A program made the translations under genes and the position numbers. The notes under the pieces were generated by a model that was given only the letters and a program-made list of their open reading frames with translations, ran no database searches and was not told the origin of the DNA. Of a stretch of 6,307 nucleotides of DNA, positions 5,286-6,307 are shown one piece after another. The stretch covers positions 1-6,307 of the forward strand of contig JANJUH010000149.1 of assembly GCA_024710675.1 (NCBI GenBank), written 5' to 3'. Each line of letters opens with the position of its first letter. Within the stretch, counting starts at the first letter, position 1. Origin of the DNA: Lysobacterales bacterium (GTDB taxonomy: Bacteria > Pseudomonadota > Gammaproteobacteria > Xanthomonadales > SZUA-5).

Positions 5286-6284
5286 ATGAATTCGATCGGC
5301 ATCGACATCAGTGCCAAGAAGCTCGACGTGGCGATGCTGCGTGTTGACGGCAGGCGCAAGCAGCGCAAGTTCGACAACACGCCCAAAGGCATTGTCGAAC
5401 TGATCGCGTGGATCGGCGAGAAGGGTGAGTGCCGGGTCACGATGGAGGCAACCGGGGTGTATCACCTCGATCTGGCCTTCGCCCTGGACAAGGCCGGCAT
5501 CCCGCTGATGGTGGTCAACCCCAGGCAGGCCCGGCGCTTCGTCGAGGCCATGGCACGCAACCAGCAGACCGATGCGAGCGACGCCTTCGACCTGGCGGAG
5601 TTCGGCGCTCGCATGGACTTCGTGCCCTGGAGAGCACCGCCGGCGAACGCCTTCGCGCTCCACAAGATCGGCCGCGGCATCAGTTTGCTGACCCGTCAGC
5701 ACGACGCCTTCGGCAATCGCCTGCACGCTGCCGAGGCGACCACCGAAACCCCACGGGAAGTCGTCGCGATGTTCCGTCGCCTGCTGCGCGCCCTGGAGAA
5801 GGAGCGGGCCAAGCTCGTCGAGAAGGCCCGTGCCCTGATCGCCGCCGACCCCAACACCCTTCGGCGCTTCGAGCTGCTGCTCACGGTCAAAGGGATCGCC
5901 GACACCTCGGCTGTGGCCATTCTCTCCGAATTGATCGTGCTACCCGAGGATCTGTCGGCCAAGGCCTGGGTGAAGTACGCCGGACTCGACCCGATGAGCA
6001 AGCAATCGGGCAGCAGCGTGCAGACCAAGCCCAAAATCTCCAGGCGCGGCAACGCCCGCCTGCGCGCCGCGCTCTACATGCCCGCCCTAACGGCAGCCCG
6101 CCACGACCCGAACCTCAAGGTCTTCGTCGAGCGTCTCCAGGCCAGCGGCAAGGAAGGCAAGCAACCCATTTGCGCCGTCTCAAGGAAGCTGCTCCACGGC
6201 ATCCATGCCATGTTCCGGACCAACCAACCGTGGGACAGCCAACGCCTCGTCGCCAGCGCCAAACAACCACAGAAAACCGCTTGA
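5286..6284 (+). CDS. IS110-family RNA-guided serine/DEDD recombinase (transposase), 332 aa
   Basis: The enzyme excises the element as a circle and inserts it at a target chosen by the bridge RNA. The N-terminal RuvC-like domain shows GIDISAKKLDVAML (D7), VTMEATGVYH (E54) and QTDASDAFDLAEF (D96, D99), with the spacing expected for the DEDD metal-binding set. A helical, charged linker (about 150-190) leads to the C-terminal Tnp domain. This contains LLLTVKGIADTSAVAILSE (198-216), GLDPMSKQSGSS (233-244) with catalytic S241, and the ISRRGNARLRAALY segment (251-264). Length is normal for the family and there is no frameshift or missing residue. It starts 58 bp after the guide RNA and is probably on the same transcript. 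Its stop codon TGA sits inside the TTGACG -35 box of the junction promoter. Family assignment is certain. Confidence 0.97.
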   Translation: MNSIGIDISAKKLDVAMLRVDGRRKQRKFDNTPKGIVELIAWIGEKGECRVTMEATGVYHLDLAFALDKAGIPLMVVNPRQARRFVEAMARNQQTDASDAFDLAEFGARMDFVPWRAPPANAFALHKIGRGISLLTRQHDAFGNRLHAAEATTETPREVVAMFRRLLRALEKERAKLVEKARALIAADPNTLRRFELLLTVKGIADTSAVAILSELIVLPEDLSAKAWVKYAGLDPMSKQSGSSVQTKPKISRRGNARLRAALYMPALTAARHDPNLKVFVERLQASGKEGKQPICAVSRKLLHGIHAMFRTNQPWDSQRLVASAKQPQKTA

Positions 6285-6286
6285 CG
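6281..6286 (+). promoter_or_regulatory. -35 half of the circle-junction promoter
   Basis: TTGACG matches five of six bases of the sigma-70 -35 consensus and overlaps the recombinase TGA stop. In the linear element nothing like a -10 box is visible within the bases available downstream. It gains TATGTT (4956-4961) at 17 bp only when the right and left ends are joined. Junction promoters are known in IS110 and other circle-forming elements; their use here is inferred. Confidence 0.6.
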
Positions 6287-6301
6287 GGGAACGGAGGATC
6301 T
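6285..6301 (+). other. IS110 right end and left-donor sequence
   Basis: Only 17 bp separate the recombinase stop from the inferred boundary. GGAGGATC (6293-6300) is the sequence copied in the donor-binding loop, and the CT at 6300-6301 is the core. The following ACG (6302-6304) continues the interrupted REP edge, and GTT (6305-6307) is genomic flank. Confidence 0.75.
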
Positions 6302-6307
6302 ACGGTT

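Larger units (their letters stand above)
4954..6301 (+). mobile_element. Complete IS110-family insertion sequence inserted in a REP element, 1348 bp
   Basis: The element consists of a 332-bp non-coding left end, a 999-bp recombinase gene and a 17-bp right end. A long left end carrying the RNA before the gene is the layout of the IS110 group proper; the IS1111 group places its RNA after the gene. There are no terminal inverted repeats, as expected for this family, so the ends were set in three ways: loss of the 94-bp repeat at 4953, reappearance of its continuation ACG at 6302, and the donor guides inside the left end that match both ends (GGAGGATC at 6293-6300, CTTG at 4952-4955). The core dinucleotide is CT, as in IS621. 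The gene is intact, so the element may be active. The left end is visibly less GC-rich than the surrounding genes, which suggests acquisition from elsewhere. Confidence 0.85.

Noticed and set aside
4633..5289. Plus-strand open frame of 218 codons across the REP array and IS left end
   Set aside because: It runs through tandem hairpins, the IS boundary and the guide-RNA loops; the reading frame is incidental.
4954..6301. IS1111-type element with subterminal inverted repeats
   Set aside because: The long non-coding end and guide structures are upstream of the gene and only 17 bp follow it, which is the IS110-group layout.

Overview
The window is very GC-rich, and its coding regions show the strong third-position G/C preference of a high-GC proteobacterium. 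A fused branched-chain-type E1 dehydrogenase together with GTAG-type extragenic palindromes suggests a gammaproteobacterium of the Xanthomonadales/Lysobacterales. This assignment is inference, since no rRNA or other marker gene is present.

Layout. The left edge (1-87) is the last 28 codons of an M24 metallopeptidase (Xaa-Pro aminopeptidase type). A membrane protein of unknown function follows on the plus strand (231-1118). It converges on a long minus-strand gene (1261-3516) encoding a single-chain E1 alpha+beta subunit of a 2-oxoacid dehydrogenase. The 140 bp between them hold three alternating GTAG palindromes, and the last one supplies the E1 stop codon. Across a 137-bp divergent intergenic region lies a polytopic membrane protein with a DUF2157-like N-terminus (3654-4736). 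Downstream of it is an array of 94-bp units, each carrying two oppositely oriented hairpins of a second GTAG family (4745-4953).

The most interesting part is 4954-6301, an apparently complete 1348-bp IS110-family element. Its 332-residue recombinase has a RuvC-like DEDD site (D7, E54, D96, D99) and the C-terminal catalytic serine (S241). The 332-bp left end can be folded by eye into a bridge-RNA architecture: a 5' hairpin, then a target-binding loop (5092-5153), then a donor-binding loop (5161-5227). The guides can be read directly. CGCTCCT (5105-5111) and CGTAG (5137-5141) specify CGCTCCTACG, the invariant edge of the neighbouring REP hairpins. GGAGGATC (5174-5181) is identical to the element's right end (6293-6300), and CAAG (5213-5216) complements the left end. 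These guides place the core CT at 4952-4953 and 6300-6301. Removing the element restores an intact REP edge, so the third REP appears to have been split by the IS.

Joining the two ends in a circle would create a promoter, TTGACG - 17 bp - TATGTT. Its -35 box overlaps the recombinase stop codon and its -10 box is in the left end. Neither half has a good partner in the integrated state. The element therefore looks like a self-contained RNA-guided transposon that lives in REP repeats and switches on its guide RNA and recombinase when circular. The general mechanism is known for IS110/IS621. The particular element, its guides and its REP target are read here from sequence and have not been tested.
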